Source: Psychrobacillus sp. BL-248-WT-3 (GTDB taxonomy: Bacteria > Bacillota > Bacilli > Bacillales_A > Planococcaceae). From it: a stretch of DNA of 64,000 bases. A model generated the notes under the pieces. It did no database searches. It had not been told where the DNA came from and worked only from the letters and a program-made list of their open reading frames with translations. The translations under genes were made by a program, and so were the position numbers. Location: assembly GCF_012843435.1 (NCBI RefSeq), contig NZ_JABAFC010000005.1:1-64000 (forward strand), read 5' to 3'. Positions 8,493 through 15,574 of the stretch are shown in pieces. Within the stretch, counting starts at the first letter, position 1, and each line of letters starts with the position of its first letter.

Positions 8493-9014
8493 TCAGTCAC
8501 AAATATCTAAGAATACATCCGCTACACATTGAATCGCACAGAAGCAGCTTAAGTCCACAGTCACACAGTTTGTTGTTGCATCCCAATCATTAACAGCACA
8601 GAAGCTTCCTATATCAAGTGTAGTACCATCTAAGAAATCAACGATAGTAGTTCCACCAACTGTAGATAATGGTGCTAAAACACGTAAAGTGGCACAGCAA
8701 TTATCAAATACTTCTTCAACTCTGAAGAATATTGAAACGCCACATTGCGGTGTAGTAGTTCCAGGAGCTGTATATCTAAATAAAGAAGAGAATGGCGTGC
8801 CATCCTTATTCAAAAGCATAAATACACGAGTATCTGCACGGTTATTTACTGGACTAACTAGACCTCCTAGTGGCTCTAAAAAACAGCTAGTCGGGCAAGA
8901 TCCACAATCAGTTACAGCTTGTGCTTGAATATCTGCTATTGCTTGCACAACATCACATACACAGTTTCCAGTCGAAGGACTTGGAGCAGGGTGATTATTT
9001 TTTCCACAACCCAT
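8493..9014 (-). CDS. cotZ: Cysteine-rich spore coat/exosporium protein, CotY/CotZ/ExsY family
   Basis: A 173-aa protein of the CotY/CotZ/ExsY family that self-assembles into the spore outer crust or exosporium basal layer. It is markedly Cys-rich, with clusters NCVCDVVQAIADIQ near the N-terminus, CGSCPTSC, FDNCCATLRVL, and a C-terminal VDLSCFCAIQCVADVFLDICD-type end. These match the family's disulfide-forming pattern. The start ATG 9014 has a perfect AAAGGAGGTG site. Sequence alone does not separate CotY, CotZ and ExsY, so the symbol is provisional. A candidate mother-cell promoter lies about 32 nt upstream. Confidence 0.87.
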   Translation of the reverse strand: MGCGKNNHPAPSPSTGNCVCDVVQAIADIQAQAVTDCGSCPTSCFLEPLGGLVSPVNNRADTRVFMLLNKDGTPFSSLFRYTAPGTTTPQCGVSIFFRVEEVFDNCCATLRVLAPLSTVGGTTIVDFLDGTTLDIGSFCAVNDWDATTNCVTVDLSCFCAIQCVADVFLDICD

Positions 9015-9045
9015 TTTGTTTCACCTCCTTTGCTTCTTTCTTTAG

Positions 9046-9054
9046 TAATTTATG
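9046..9054 (-). promoter_or_regulatory. Candidate sigma-K -10 element for the CotZ-like gene
   Basis: Minus-strand CATAAATTA fits the sigma-K -10 pattern CATANNNTA and lies about 32 nt upstream of the start codon. No good AC is at the ideal -35 spacing, so this is weaker than the other two sigma-K-like sites in this region. Confidence 0.4.
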
Positions 9055-9097
9055 TAAAGGGTTCTAATTGAACAAGGGCAAATAGCTCAGTTCCATT

Positions 9098-9127
9098 TGT
9101 ATATTTAAAAAGTCTGCGTACATACTA
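9098..9127 (+). promoter_or_regulatory. Sigma-G promoter of the spoVA lipoprotein operon
   Basis: TGTATA (9098-9103), a 17-bp spacer and CATACTA (9121-9127) closely match sigma-G promoters of forespore genes. spoVA operons are known sigma-G targets, and the element lies 29 nt before the first gene. Confidence 0.75.
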
Positions 9128-9155
9128 ACCTAAAAAAAGAGGAGCAAAAAGCCTA

Positions 9156-9545
9156 ATGCGCAAAATAGTGTATATTCTACTGTTGTCTTTATTATTGACG
9201 GCTTGTTCTAGCCCTAAAGATCAGGTGTATTCGGACAGAGATACCTCAAAACTTGAGCAAGTCCTTAAGGTGCAGGATAAGATTGCCGGATATCAAAGTG
9301 TAATTGATAACAATGATGTTGTTGTTGCAATAGATATTCCGAGGTTCAAACGTTTCCAAAAAGTTAAAATAGAAGATGAAGTAAAAAAAGCAATTGAAAA
9401 AGAGTTTCCAGATAAAGAAGTAATCGTTACAGGAGATATAAAAATTAAATGGGAAATAGAAAAAATAGTAGAAAAGAAGAAGAAAAATGACGAATTAAAA
9501 AAGTCAATTAATGACATTAAATCCCTATCGAAGGAAGAGACATGA
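9156..9545 (+). CDS. Sporulation lipoprotein, YhcN/YlaJ-like
   Basis: A 129-aa small lipoprotein. A basic start (MRKIVY), hydrophobic stretch and lipobox LLTACSS predict lipidation at about C17. The remaining domain (VVVAIDIPRFKRFQK, then a Lys/Glu-rich helix to the end) resembles YhcN/YlaJ spore lipoproteins, some of which ride in spoVA operons or in the germination-related mobile spoVA2 operon. It is first in a four-gene operon and overlaps spoVAC by 4 bp (ATGA). With a sigma-G promoter upstream, it is expected in the forespore and to sit in the inner spore membrane. The family call rests on size, lipobox and context more than on a diagnostic motif. Confidence 0.7.
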   Translation: MRKIVYILLLSLLLTACSSPKDQVYSDRDTSKLEQVLKVQDKIAGYQSVIDNNDVVVAIDIPRFKRFQKVKIEDEVKKAIEKEFPDKEVIVTGDIKIKWEIEKIVEKKKKNDELKKSINDIKSLSKEET

Positions 9546-10000
9546 TGGATCAAAAACAATTTCAAAAAATCGTCGATAAGCAAACCCCTAAGGCCCCATT
9601 ATTTATGAGCTGTCTTAAAGCATTTCTAGTTGGAGGAATATTTTGTACGGTTGGACAGCTAATTACTTTTTTTTATATACGTTTTTTTCCTTTTACTGAA
9701 AAGACTGCTGGTAATCCGACCGTAGCAACGATGATCTTTATCGCCATGATCTTAACAGGGACAGGTTTATATAAAAAAATCTCTCAGTTTGGAGGAGCGG
9801 GATCAGCGGTCCCTGTTACTGGATTTGGTAATGCTGTAATTTCAGCGTCAATCGAGCATAAGACAGAGGGGTATGTATTAGGTGTAGGTGGTAATATGTT
9901 TAAGCTTGCAGGATCTGTTATTGTATTTGGTGTACTTTCCGCCTTTTTAGTAGCGTTAGTTAAAACTATTTTAGTTAAATTAGGAGTGGTTTCGTGGTAA
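9542..10000 (+). CDS. spoVAC: Stage V sporulation protein AC
   Basis: A 152-aa inner-membrane protein of the SpoVA dipicolinic acid channel complex; in B. subtilis SpoVAC behaves as a mechanosensitive channel. Visible are the cytosolic N-terminus with the family segment KTPKAPLF-like (QTPKAPLFMSC), about four membrane helices, and the conserved FGGAGSAVPVTGFGNAVISASIEHK loop region. Length matches SpoVAC (about 150 aa). The start is ATG 9542 (or 9545), overlapping the lipoprotein stop. It overlaps spoVAD by several bases. Confidence 0.94.
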   Translation: MMDQKQFQKIVDKQTPKAPLFMSCLKAFLVGGIFCTVGQLITFFYIRFFPFTEKTAGNPTVATMIFIAMILTGTGLYKKISQFGGAGSAVPVTGFGNAVISASIEHKTEGYVLGVGGNMFKLAGSVIVFGVLSAFLVALVKTILVKLGVVSW

Positions 10001-11001
10001 ATACCGGTGGAACGATTTCATTTACACAACGACCTAGTATTGCAAGTGCCGGAATAATAGCTGGTCCGGTCGAAAAATCAAGTCCATTTGCCGAGGGTTT
10101 TGATGAAATACTGGAAACTGAAAAAGAAACAAATGAAACATATGAGCAGGCAGCAAGTCGGTTTATTGAAAAGGCCTGTTCTACGGCAGTAAAAAAAGCA
10201 CATGAAAAAATGGATAATATTGACTTGCTAATCGGAGGGGACTTAGTAAATCAAATGTCGCCTTCTAACTTTGCTGCAAGAAAGCTTGCTATTCCTTATT
10301 TTGGTGTTTTTTCTGCATGTGCGAGTTCAATGGAGGCAGTTATCATTGGATCTCTTATGCTAGAGTCTGGAAATGCTAAGAATGTTCTTGCCGGCGCCTC
10401 CAGTCATCACCCTTCAGTAGAAAGACAGTTTAGATATCCATTAGAATACGGAGCACAGAAACCAAAAACAGCTCAATGGACAGTAACCGCAGCTGCTTAT
10501 GCATTATTACAAAGTAAGGCTAAAAATGCTCCTTATATTACTCATGCTACTATGGGCAGAGTTGTGGATGGCCAGCAATCGAACCCGCTTCATATGGGAG
10601 CTGCAATGGCTCCTGCTGCGAGAGATACAATTGAAAGGCATCTGAAAAATACGAATAGCAAAATGACTGACTATGATCTAATTATGACGGGCGATCTTGG
10701 AAAAATAGGTCTTTCTATATTAAAAGAAATGTTCCAAGACGAGAATAGTGGAGTTATTTTACAGGATGCCGGTGCCCAATTTTATGGAGACAATCAATTC
10801 TTTAATGCAGGTGCGAGCGGTCCAGGTTGCTCCGCCTCCGTATTCTTTAGCCATATTTATAGTCAACTTAAAAAAGGAACGTTTAACCGAGTATTGTTAG
10901 TAGCTACAGGGGCTCTATTGTCCCCTTTAACTTATCAACAAGGGGAAACAATCCCTTGTATAGCACATGCCATAGAATGTCGAATGGAGAAGAAGGGATA
11001 A
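9994..11001 (+). CDS. spoVAD: Stage V sporulation protein AD
   Basis: A 335-aa soluble, membrane-associated SpoVA subunit with a thiolase-like fold; in B. subtilis SpoVAD binds dipicolinic acid. Family signatures include the Cys-containing [29 protein letters not shown], and the glycine-rich GDLGKIG and [11 protein letters not shown] segments. Start is GTG 9994 after TAGGAG, overlapping the spoVAC stop. It lies between spoVAC and spoVAE in the invariant family order. Confidence 0.95.
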   Translation: MVNTGGTISFTQRPSIASAGIIAGPVEKSSPFAEGFDEILETEKETNETYEQAASRFIEKACSTAVKKAHEKMDNIDLLIGGDLVNQMSPSNFAARKLAIPYFGVFSACASSMEAVIIGSLMLESGNAKNVLAGASSHHPSVERQFRYPLEYGAQKPKTAQWTVTAAAYALLQSKAKNAPYITHATMGRVVDGQQSNPLHMGAAMAPAARDTIERHLKNTNSKMTDYDLIMTGDLGKIGLSILKEMFQDENSGVILQDAGAQFYGDNQFFNAGASGPGCSASVFFSHIYSQLKKGTFNRVLLVATGALLSPLTYQQGETIPCIAHAIECRMEKKG

Positions 11002-11002
11002 T

Positions 11003-11368
11003 ATGATATCATCATTAATTACAGCTTTTGTAGTAGGTGGATTAATATGTGTAGTTGGGCAAATCTTAATGGATGCATTTAAGCTTACGCCGGCCCATAC
11101 GTTAAGTGGATTAGTTGTTTCAGGATCGATTCTAGATGGATTTGGTTTATATGAGCCTCTAATCGATTTTGCAGGAGCTGGTGCAACTATACCAATTACC
11201 TCTTTTGGAAACTCATTAACTCATGGAGCGTTGGCCGAAGCCGAGAAGCACGGATTAGTTGGAGTAATAACAGGAATGTTTGAAGTCACTAGTTCAGGTA
11301 TTAGCGCAGCAATCTTATTTGGTATCATTGGAGCCTTTATATTTCAGAAACGGAAAACCACGTACTAA
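11003..11368 (+). CDS. spoVAE: Stage V sporulation protein AE (SpoVAEb type)
   Basis: A 121-aa membrane protein with three to four helices, related to the SpoVAC repeat: it shares the [21 protein letters not shown] segment. It matches the short SpoVAEb subunit; there is no separate SpoVAEa cytosolic gene. It begins one base after spoVAD (ATG 11003, GAAGAAGGG upstream) and ends the operon. No spoVAA, spoVAB or spoVAF accompanies it. Confidence 0.92.
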   Translation: MISSLITAFVVGGLICVVGQILMDAFKLTPAHTLSGLVVSGSILDGFGLYEPLIDFAGAGATIPITSFGNSLTHGALAEAEKHGLVGVITGMFEVTSSGISAAILFGIIGAFIFQKRKTTY

Positions 11369-11380
11369 TTAAAATGCCCT

Positions 11381-11408
11381 ACTTCCTCTTACCCCTTTGC
11401 ATACTATA
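11381..11408 (+). promoter_or_regulatory. Candidate sigma-K promoter of the YjcZ-like gene
   Basis: AC at 11381-11382, a 17-bp spacer and CATACTATA at 11400-11408 fit AC-N16/17-CATANNNTA. It lies 24 nt before a small sporulation-type gene. Confidence 0.6.
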
Positions 11409-11432
11409 AGTTGAAAGGAAGGGGGGAAAGAT

Positions 11433-11606
11433 ATGTACGGCTATTGTGGTGGCGAAAGTTTTTGCTATGGTGGTGGTTACGGCTATGGCTATGGCGGAGG
11501 TTATGATGGTGGAGGATACGGTGGTTTTCAAGGTTCTAACGCATTTGTTCTGCTTGTAGTGTTATTCATTCTTTTAATAATAGTAGGAAGCACCTTTCTC
11601 CCTTAA
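11433..11606 (+). CDS. YjcZ-family tiny sporulation membrane protein (57 aa)
   Basis: An ATG at 11433 with GAAAGGAAGGGGGG just upstream opens a 57-codon frame ending TAA at 11604-11606. The first 34 residues are Gly/Tyr-rich with two Cys (MYGYCGGESFCYGGGYGYG...). The last 20 form one hydrophobic helix (FVLLVVLFILLIIVGSTF), the signature of the tiny-TM YjcZ family found in Bacillus spores. Such proteins are membrane-anchored; their function is not known. It precedes spoVIF by 34 nt without a terminator, so the two may be cotranscribed. Confidence 0.88.
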   Translation: MYGYCGGESFCYGGGYGYGYGGGYDGGGYGGFQGSNAFVLLVVLFILLIIVGSTFLP

Positions 11607-11640
11607 CACCTGGATATAAATAATGCGAGGGGGAAAATAC

Positions 11641-11886
11641 ATGCAAAATTCTTTTTTTAGAGCGATTGAGAATAAAACTGGCGTATCAATGGATCAGCTT
11701 TTTACATTAGCTAACGCTATTTCAAATGCGGATTTTACTGATGAACATCAAGTTAGAAAAATCGTAAGAAAAGTAGGCAGGGTAGCTAACAAACCTGTTT
11801 CTAAAGAATTAGAAGATCAGCTGACGAACTCTATCCTCCAAAAAGGAAGTTCCATCAGTTTAACTGATATTGAAAAAATGTTGTAA
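11641..11886 (+). CDS. spoVIF: Stage VI sporulation protein F (SpoVIF/YjcC)
   Basis: An 81-aa cytosolic helical protein matching SpoVIF, needed in B. subtilis for proper coat assembly and spore resistance, where it affects GerE activity in the mother cell. Diagnostic content includes FFRAIENKTGVSMDQLF, ANAISNADFTDEHQVRKIVR and a C-terminal SLTDIEKML. I prefer ATG 11641, with GAGGGGG about 8 nt upstream, to the ATG 18 nt earlier. It lies next to the YjcZ-like gene and near cotO and yjcF-H, as in B. subtilis. Confidence 0.88.
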   Translation: MQNSFFRAIENKTGVSMDQLFTLANAISNADFTDEHQVRKIVRKVGRVANKPVSKELEDQLTNSILQKGSSISLTDIEKML

Positions 11887-11961
11887 TTTTTTTAAAAAAG
11901 AGGTTTAAGGTAATTTCAAATGGGGTAAAGAGCATAGAGTTTATAATGGAGGTGGATAAGA

Positions 11962-12273
11962 ATGGGGTATATTATTCCAGTTCAACCTTTGCAGTCACAA
12001 ATTTATGCTAATCGAATGCAAATGGAAGAATATAATTTTGCTCAAATCAGCAATGTTCAATCAGTTAAAATGAAATCACTTTTTGATAATCACTTAACAA
12101 ACCTTCAACAAAATGAAGACGTAGAACAAAAAGAAGAGAAGCAATTATCGGGTAATAAGGAACTTTCTAGCTTGCCATTATACAAAGGCTTTATCCAACC
12201 TAACCCCGTCAATTTATCACCTATTATTGCAGAAATATCAGGTAAAGGTCATTTTGTAAATACCTATATTTAA
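11962..12273 (+). CDS. Hypothetical protein, 103 aa
   Basis: I do not recognise this protein. It is polar, Gln/Asn/Glu-rich and probably partly disordered, with no signal peptide, membrane helix or cysteine. The N-terminus (GYIIPVQPLQSQIYANR) and C-terminus (PVNLSPIIAEISGKGHFVNTYI-like end) look more conserved-like than the Glu-rich middle. ATG 11962 has a strong GGAGGTGG site and a terminator follows, so it is very probably expressed. Its place after spoVIF suggests, but does not prove, a sporulation role. Confidence 0.7.
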   Translation: MGYIIPVQPLQSQIYANRMQMEEYNFAQISNVQSVKMKSLFDNHLTNLQQNEDVEQKEEKQLSGNKELSSLPLYKGFIQPNPVNLSPIIAEISGKGHFVNTYI

Positions 12274-12282
12274 GCAAAAAGT

Positions 12283-12313
12283 AAAACCCGCTAACGGTAT
12301 GTTAGCGGGTTTT
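12283..12313. terminator. Bidirectional terminator between convergent genes
   Basis: Perfect 13-bp stem (12283-12295 with 12301-12313) with A- and T-rich flanks, between the 103-aa gene and yjcF. Confidence 0.85.
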
Positions 12314-12325
12314 GCTTATGTAGGA

Positions 12326-12754
12326 TTATAATTCTTTTTCCATAGCTCGGTGAGGAATATTAGCCTCCAGAAATTCTGGGGACGTAATAGTATACCCTCT
12401 TTTTTCATAAAAAGGTAGTGCCTGACTTTGAGCATTAAGCTTTAGCTTTTTAAATTGATGATCCAATGCATATTTCTCCATACAATCCATCATCAAGTTA
12501 CCTAAATGCTTCCCTCTGTACTCTGGTAAGATACATACTCTCTCTACTTTACCGACATGGGGCTCTGCAATACGGATGCGGCCAGCTCCAAAAGGAGTGT
12601 CTCCATCATAGGCTACAAAATGCGTCGATTTCATATCATATTCGTCTAACTCTAAATGTAGAGGAACATCTTGTTCCTCTACGAATACTTTTCTTCTTAT
12701 ATGAATAGCATCCTCATATTCTTTCTCTGTTTCAACAATTTTTGCAAATACCAA
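12326..12754 (-). CDS. yjcF: GNAT family N-acetyltransferase YjcF
   Basis: A 142-aa GNAT acetyltransferase of the YjcF/ElaA-like group. The N-terminus IRRKVFVEEQDVP and HFVAYDGDTPFGAGRIR are typical. The acetyl-CoA loop VCILPEYRGKHLGNLMMD (about 91-108) fits the V-x-P-x-x-R-G/K-x-G motif, and LNAQSQALPFYEKRGY follows. The acceptor substrate is unknown. It ends a minus-strand operon yjcH-yjcG-yjcF; its start (12754) is 2 nt from the yjcG stop. Confidence 0.88.
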   Translation of the reverse strand: MVFAKIVETEKEYEDAIHIRRKVFVEEQDVPLHLELDEYDMKSTHFVAYDGDTPFGAGRIRIAEPHVGKVERVCILPEYRGKHLGNLMMDCMEKYALDHQFKKLKLNAQSQALPFYEKRGYTITSPEFLEANIPHRAMEKEL

Positions 12755-12756
12755 GT

Positions 12757-13272
12757 TTACTCAGCTCCAGACAATCTAAATGTTTCATATACGGTCCATG
12801 AACCGTCTTCTAATTGGTACAACAGGTGAATTCGGTCAATTTCTTCCTCAAACTGTGCACCAATCATTTTTAATTGAGGTAAAATATCGTCGTGTTCACT
12901 TCCACTAAGTTTTTGTGCAATAGTAATATGAGGAACAAATGAATACGTTTCGTCATCATGAAATTCAATAGAATTTAAATCCTCATGAAGCTTCTCTAGC
13001 TCTGGAGTAGATTGAACATTAAAATAGATGGCATTTGTTACAGGTGCAAAAGAACTTACCTTTGTAGTTTTCATAGTAAAAGGCTTATGTTTTTTAGCTA
13101 TATCATTAATATGGTCAGCTATTGTTTTAATTTGGGCTTCATCTGCCTCAAAAACTCCCTTCAATGTCATATGAGGAGTAATTAGGGCATAATGGGGATC
13201 ATAACGCTTTCTATAAGAGTTTGCAAAATCTTGTACCTTTTTTGATGGAAAAGCAACAATACCGTATTTCAT
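12757..13272 (-). CDS. yjcG: 2'-5' RNA ligase/phosphoesterase family protein YjcG
   Basis: A 171-aa protein of the 2H phosphoesterase superfamily. Both His-x-Thr/Thr-like motifs are present: PHMTLKG (about 36) and PHITIAQK (about 115), each on one lobe of the fold. 2H enzymes act on 2',3'-cyclic phosphates or RNA ends; the YjcG substrate is not known. ATG 13272 is preferred because AAGGAGGT lies 7-8 nt upstream; the ATG at 13278 is too close to that site. Confidence 0.9.
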   Translation of the reverse strand: MKYGIVAFPSKKVQDFANSYRKRYDPHYALITPHMTLKGVFEADEAQIKTIADHINDIAKKHKPFTMKTTKVSSFAPVTNAIYFNVQSTPELEKLHEDLNSIEFHDDETYSFVPHITIAQKLSGSEHDDILPQLKMIGAQFEEEIDRIHLLYQLEDGSWTVYETFRLSGAE

Positions 13273-13328
13273 AATCATGACCTCCTTATAATTATCTTAC
13301 AATATATTTCTATTATATCAAAAATACC

Positions 13329-14051
13329 CTACAGACTGAAATTGTTTAGCAGAGATCTTTTAATATCTGGCTGCCAAAGCTTCCATGTATGGTCTCCATT
13401 TAATTCGTCGTAAAAGGTAGAAACTCCTTTATTTTTTAGCATATCATGCAGTTGTCGATTAGGTGTAAGGAAATCGGTGAGTAGTCCGTCTCCCGTTTTA
13501 ACTGCTGTTTCTTCATTTCCTATTACTTGATAAATGGAAAAAGCACTTACTTCTTTATGATTTTCCACTTTTTCTAATATTTCTTCATTAACCAAAGGGG
13601 AGTGAAGGATGACCTTGCCAAAGGTGTTTGGATATCTTAGAGCAGTAAGTAAAGAAATTGTTCCTGCCAGTGAATCACCTATTAGAGCTCTCCCCATTCC
13701 AATTTGATAAGTGGGATAATTTTCATCAATATAAGGAACTAGCTCTTGTGCTATAAACCGTGAATACGCAAGCTGCTGCTCTCCCTCTGGATGATATTTA
13801 CTTCGGCGATCTTTTACATTTTTATAAGGCACGCCCACAATTATTAAGTTTTCTATTTCCCGGTTTTCGTATAACTCATCTGCAATCCGGGATATTCTGC
13901 CAAGCTGAAAGTAGTCTTTTCCGTCTGATGCGATTAAAACACTATATTTGTATAATGGTGAATAATTGGGAGGTAAATAAATTAATAACTGGATCTCTTC
14001 ATCTAACGCTTTACTGTAAATTGTTGTATCTTGTAATGTGCCTCGATTCAT
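13329..14051 (-). CDS. yjcH: Esterase-family protein YjcH
   Basis: A 240-aa alpha/beta-hydrolase of the esterase D/enterochelin-esterase-like group. The nucleophile elbow ALIGDSLAGTIS supplies the Ser (about S128). A likely catalytic Asp/His pair lies in the C-terminal third, with GDHTWKLW (about H217) giving the His. The N-terminus ALDEEIQLLIYLPPNYSP is typical of this group. No signal peptide, so cytosolic. First gene of the yjcH-yjcG-yjcF operon with AGGTG before ATG 14051. The natural substrate is unknown. Confidence 0.87.
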   Translation of the reverse strand: MNRGTLQDTTIYSKALDEEIQLLIYLPPNYSPLYKYSVLIASDGKDYFQLGRISRIADELYENREIENLIIVGVPYKNVKDRRSKYHPEGEQQLAYSRFIAQELVPYIDENYPTYQIGMGRALIGDSLAGTISLLTALRYPNTFGKVILHSPLVNEEILEKVENHKEVSAFSIYQVIGNEETAVKTGDGLLTDFLTPNRQLHDMLKNKGVSTFYDELNGDHTWKLWQPDIKRSLLNNFSL

Positions 14052-14167
14052 ATTTACACCTCGTTGTCATGTTATATAGAAATTGTATCATATACTGGTA
14101 AAGAGGTATAATAAGAGGAGTTCACAAGGATTGTTTTACATTGTTAGATTATAAGGAGGTTATTTTT

Positions 14168-14752
14168 TTGGAAAATGAATCATTAAGAGTGCATTCGAGA
14201 ACAGTAGAGCAAGCCACGTTAGATGCCTTAAAACGTAGAGGGGTTACCATCGAAGAGGTTGCTAAAATCGTGTATGAAATGCAGTTTCCTTATAATAAAG
14301 GATTAACAATTGAACATTGTATTGAGTCGATCAAGAGTGTCATGAAAAAAAGAGAAATGCAGCATGCCATCTTAGTTGGTATTGAATTAGATGAGCTTGC
14401 TGAGAAGAAAATGCTTTCTGCTCCTCTTCAGCAAATTGTAGAAGCAGATGAAGGTTTGTTCGGAGTAGATGAAACAATCGCATTAGGCGCTGTATTTACA
14501 TACGGAAGTATAGCCGTCACCACGTTTGGGCATCTAGACAAGAATAAAATAGGTATTATATCTAAACTAGATACAAAGAAGGGTGGAAGTATTCATACCT
14601 TTTTAGATGATTTAGTTGCAAGTATCGCTGCTAGCGCAGCATCTCGTCTCGCTCACCGAACAAGAGACTTAGAAGAAGCAAATGAAACCTTTGAAGATAT
14701 AGCACCAGAAGAAACAGCTCCAGAGACTAAAATTAAAGGTACAACAACATAA
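14168..14752 (+). CDS. pgpA: Phosphatidylglycerophosphatase A-like protein (YutG family)
   Basis: A 194-aa protein of the PgpA/YutG group, proposed to dephosphorylate phosphatidylglycerophosphate in phospholipid synthesis. The N-terminal half has helical TLDALKRRGVTIEEVA and an IELDELAEKK stretch. The conserved part follows: EGLFGVDETIALGAVFTYGSIAVTTFGHLDK and the Asp-rich HTFLDDLVASIAASAASRLAHR. The last ~30 residues are acidic and variable. I start at TTG 14168, placed 7 nt after a perfect AAGGAGGT; the upstream TTG at 14141 has no such site. It appears monocistronic, with an 18-bp terminator after it. Confidence 0.82.
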   Translation: MENESLRVHSRTVEQATLDALKRRGVTIEEVAKIVYEMQFPYNKGLTIEHCIESIKSVMKKREMQHAILVGIELDELAEKKMLSAPLQQIVEADEGLFGVDETIALGAVFTYGSIAVTTFGHLDKNKIGIISKLDTKKGGSIHTFLDDLVASIAASAASRLAHRTRDLEEANETFEDIAPEETAPETKIKGTTT

Positions 14753-14764
14753 TATAGTCGTATG

Positions 14765-14808
14765 AAAGTCTGTGGACAAACTGAAATTGAAGTTTGTCCA
14801 CAGACTTT
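14765..14808 (+). terminator. Terminator of the pgpA-like gene
   Basis: Perfect 18-bp stem (14765-14782 with 14791-14808) ending in a T-run, 13 nt after the stop codon. Confidence 0.9.
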
Positions 14809-15012
14809 TTAGTTAAATAATTATTAGTACAATTTATTTCTCCTATTAACTGGTAAATTTACTTGATTGTAAGCGAAGTTATTATCCCTCTTTTCCATTC
14901 ATATAAATAGAATGATTTTGAGTTTATATGTTATCAATTAAATGATTAAATACATTATTTCTAAAGTATTGTAAAGAATATAATTTATAAGAGCGTTGAT
15001 CTGCATATAAAA

Positions 15013-15040
15013 AGGAGGAGAATCATTGGACTCTCCTCCT
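15013..15040 (-). terminator. Terminator of the 51-aa minus-strand gene
   Basis: A 9-bp stem (15013-15021 with 15032-15040) followed on the minus strand by a T-run. It lies about 65 nt past the stop of the small gene at 15106-15261. Confidence 0.7.
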
Positions 15041-15105
15041 ACATGTTCTAAGTAACTACGATATATTACTATTTCAAAATAAAAAATTGACTTTTAGAAA
15101 ATAAT

Positions 15106-15261
15106 CTATTCGATTGTAGTTGTCTCGGTTATAGTAGAGTCACTTTGTTGGAAATATAAAAAAGTTTCCTCTTCTAGTTCATTTTGTAAACGTTCCTTGT
15201 TTAAGCCTATGGACATTGGTCCTTGAAAAATAGGTTCCCACCATGTTTGAGTTTCAGTCAT
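15106..15261 (-). CDS. Unrecognised small protein, 51 aa
   Basis: On the minus strand AAAAAGGAGAGG lies about 8 nt before an ATG at 15261, opening 51 codons to a TAG at 15106-15108. The product is acidic and polar, starts MTETQTWWEPIFQGPMS and ends in a Thr-rich tail, with no signal or membrane helix and no family I know. The strong ribosome binding site and a terminator close behind argue that it is real. Its nearest neighbours point away from it, so it seems to be a single-gene unit. Coding status would be settled by homologues in related genomes. Confidence 0.6.
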   Translation of the reverse strand: MTETQTWWEPIFQGPMSIGLNKERLQNELEEETFLYFQQSDSTITETTTIE

Positions 15262-15574
15262 TATATTTCCTCTCCTTTTTAAAAGCTTTTAAATAATTCA
15301 TTTGATTTTTATATACCCCAATTTGTTGCACCATCAAACACTAATTACGAAATTAAAACTTTTCATAAGACAGGATTGGTTAAAGAACGGTTAAAAAGAT
15401 TACTTTATAACTCATCCTTTAAAAGTAGTATGCCATTTTTGCATCATTTAATGTACTAGGTAGAAAATCCAATTTCTTTCGTCTACTTGAAAAAAATAGT
15501 ATGCTTTAGCAAGAAGGTCTTTTAGCACTAAAGAAGTTTTACTACAAAACAAAGTCGATGAGGAGATGATTTAT
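15262..15574. other. Intergenic stretch without recognisable gene
   Basis: About 310 bp between the 51-aa gene and the aldehyde dehydrogenase. It must hold the divergent promoters, but I see no near-consensus box and no hairpin worth listing. Confidence 0.4.

Noticed and set aside
15262-15574. Hidden gene or RNA in the gap before the aldehyde dehydrogenase
   Set aside because: No ribosome-bound frame, hairpin series or near-consensus promoter was found.
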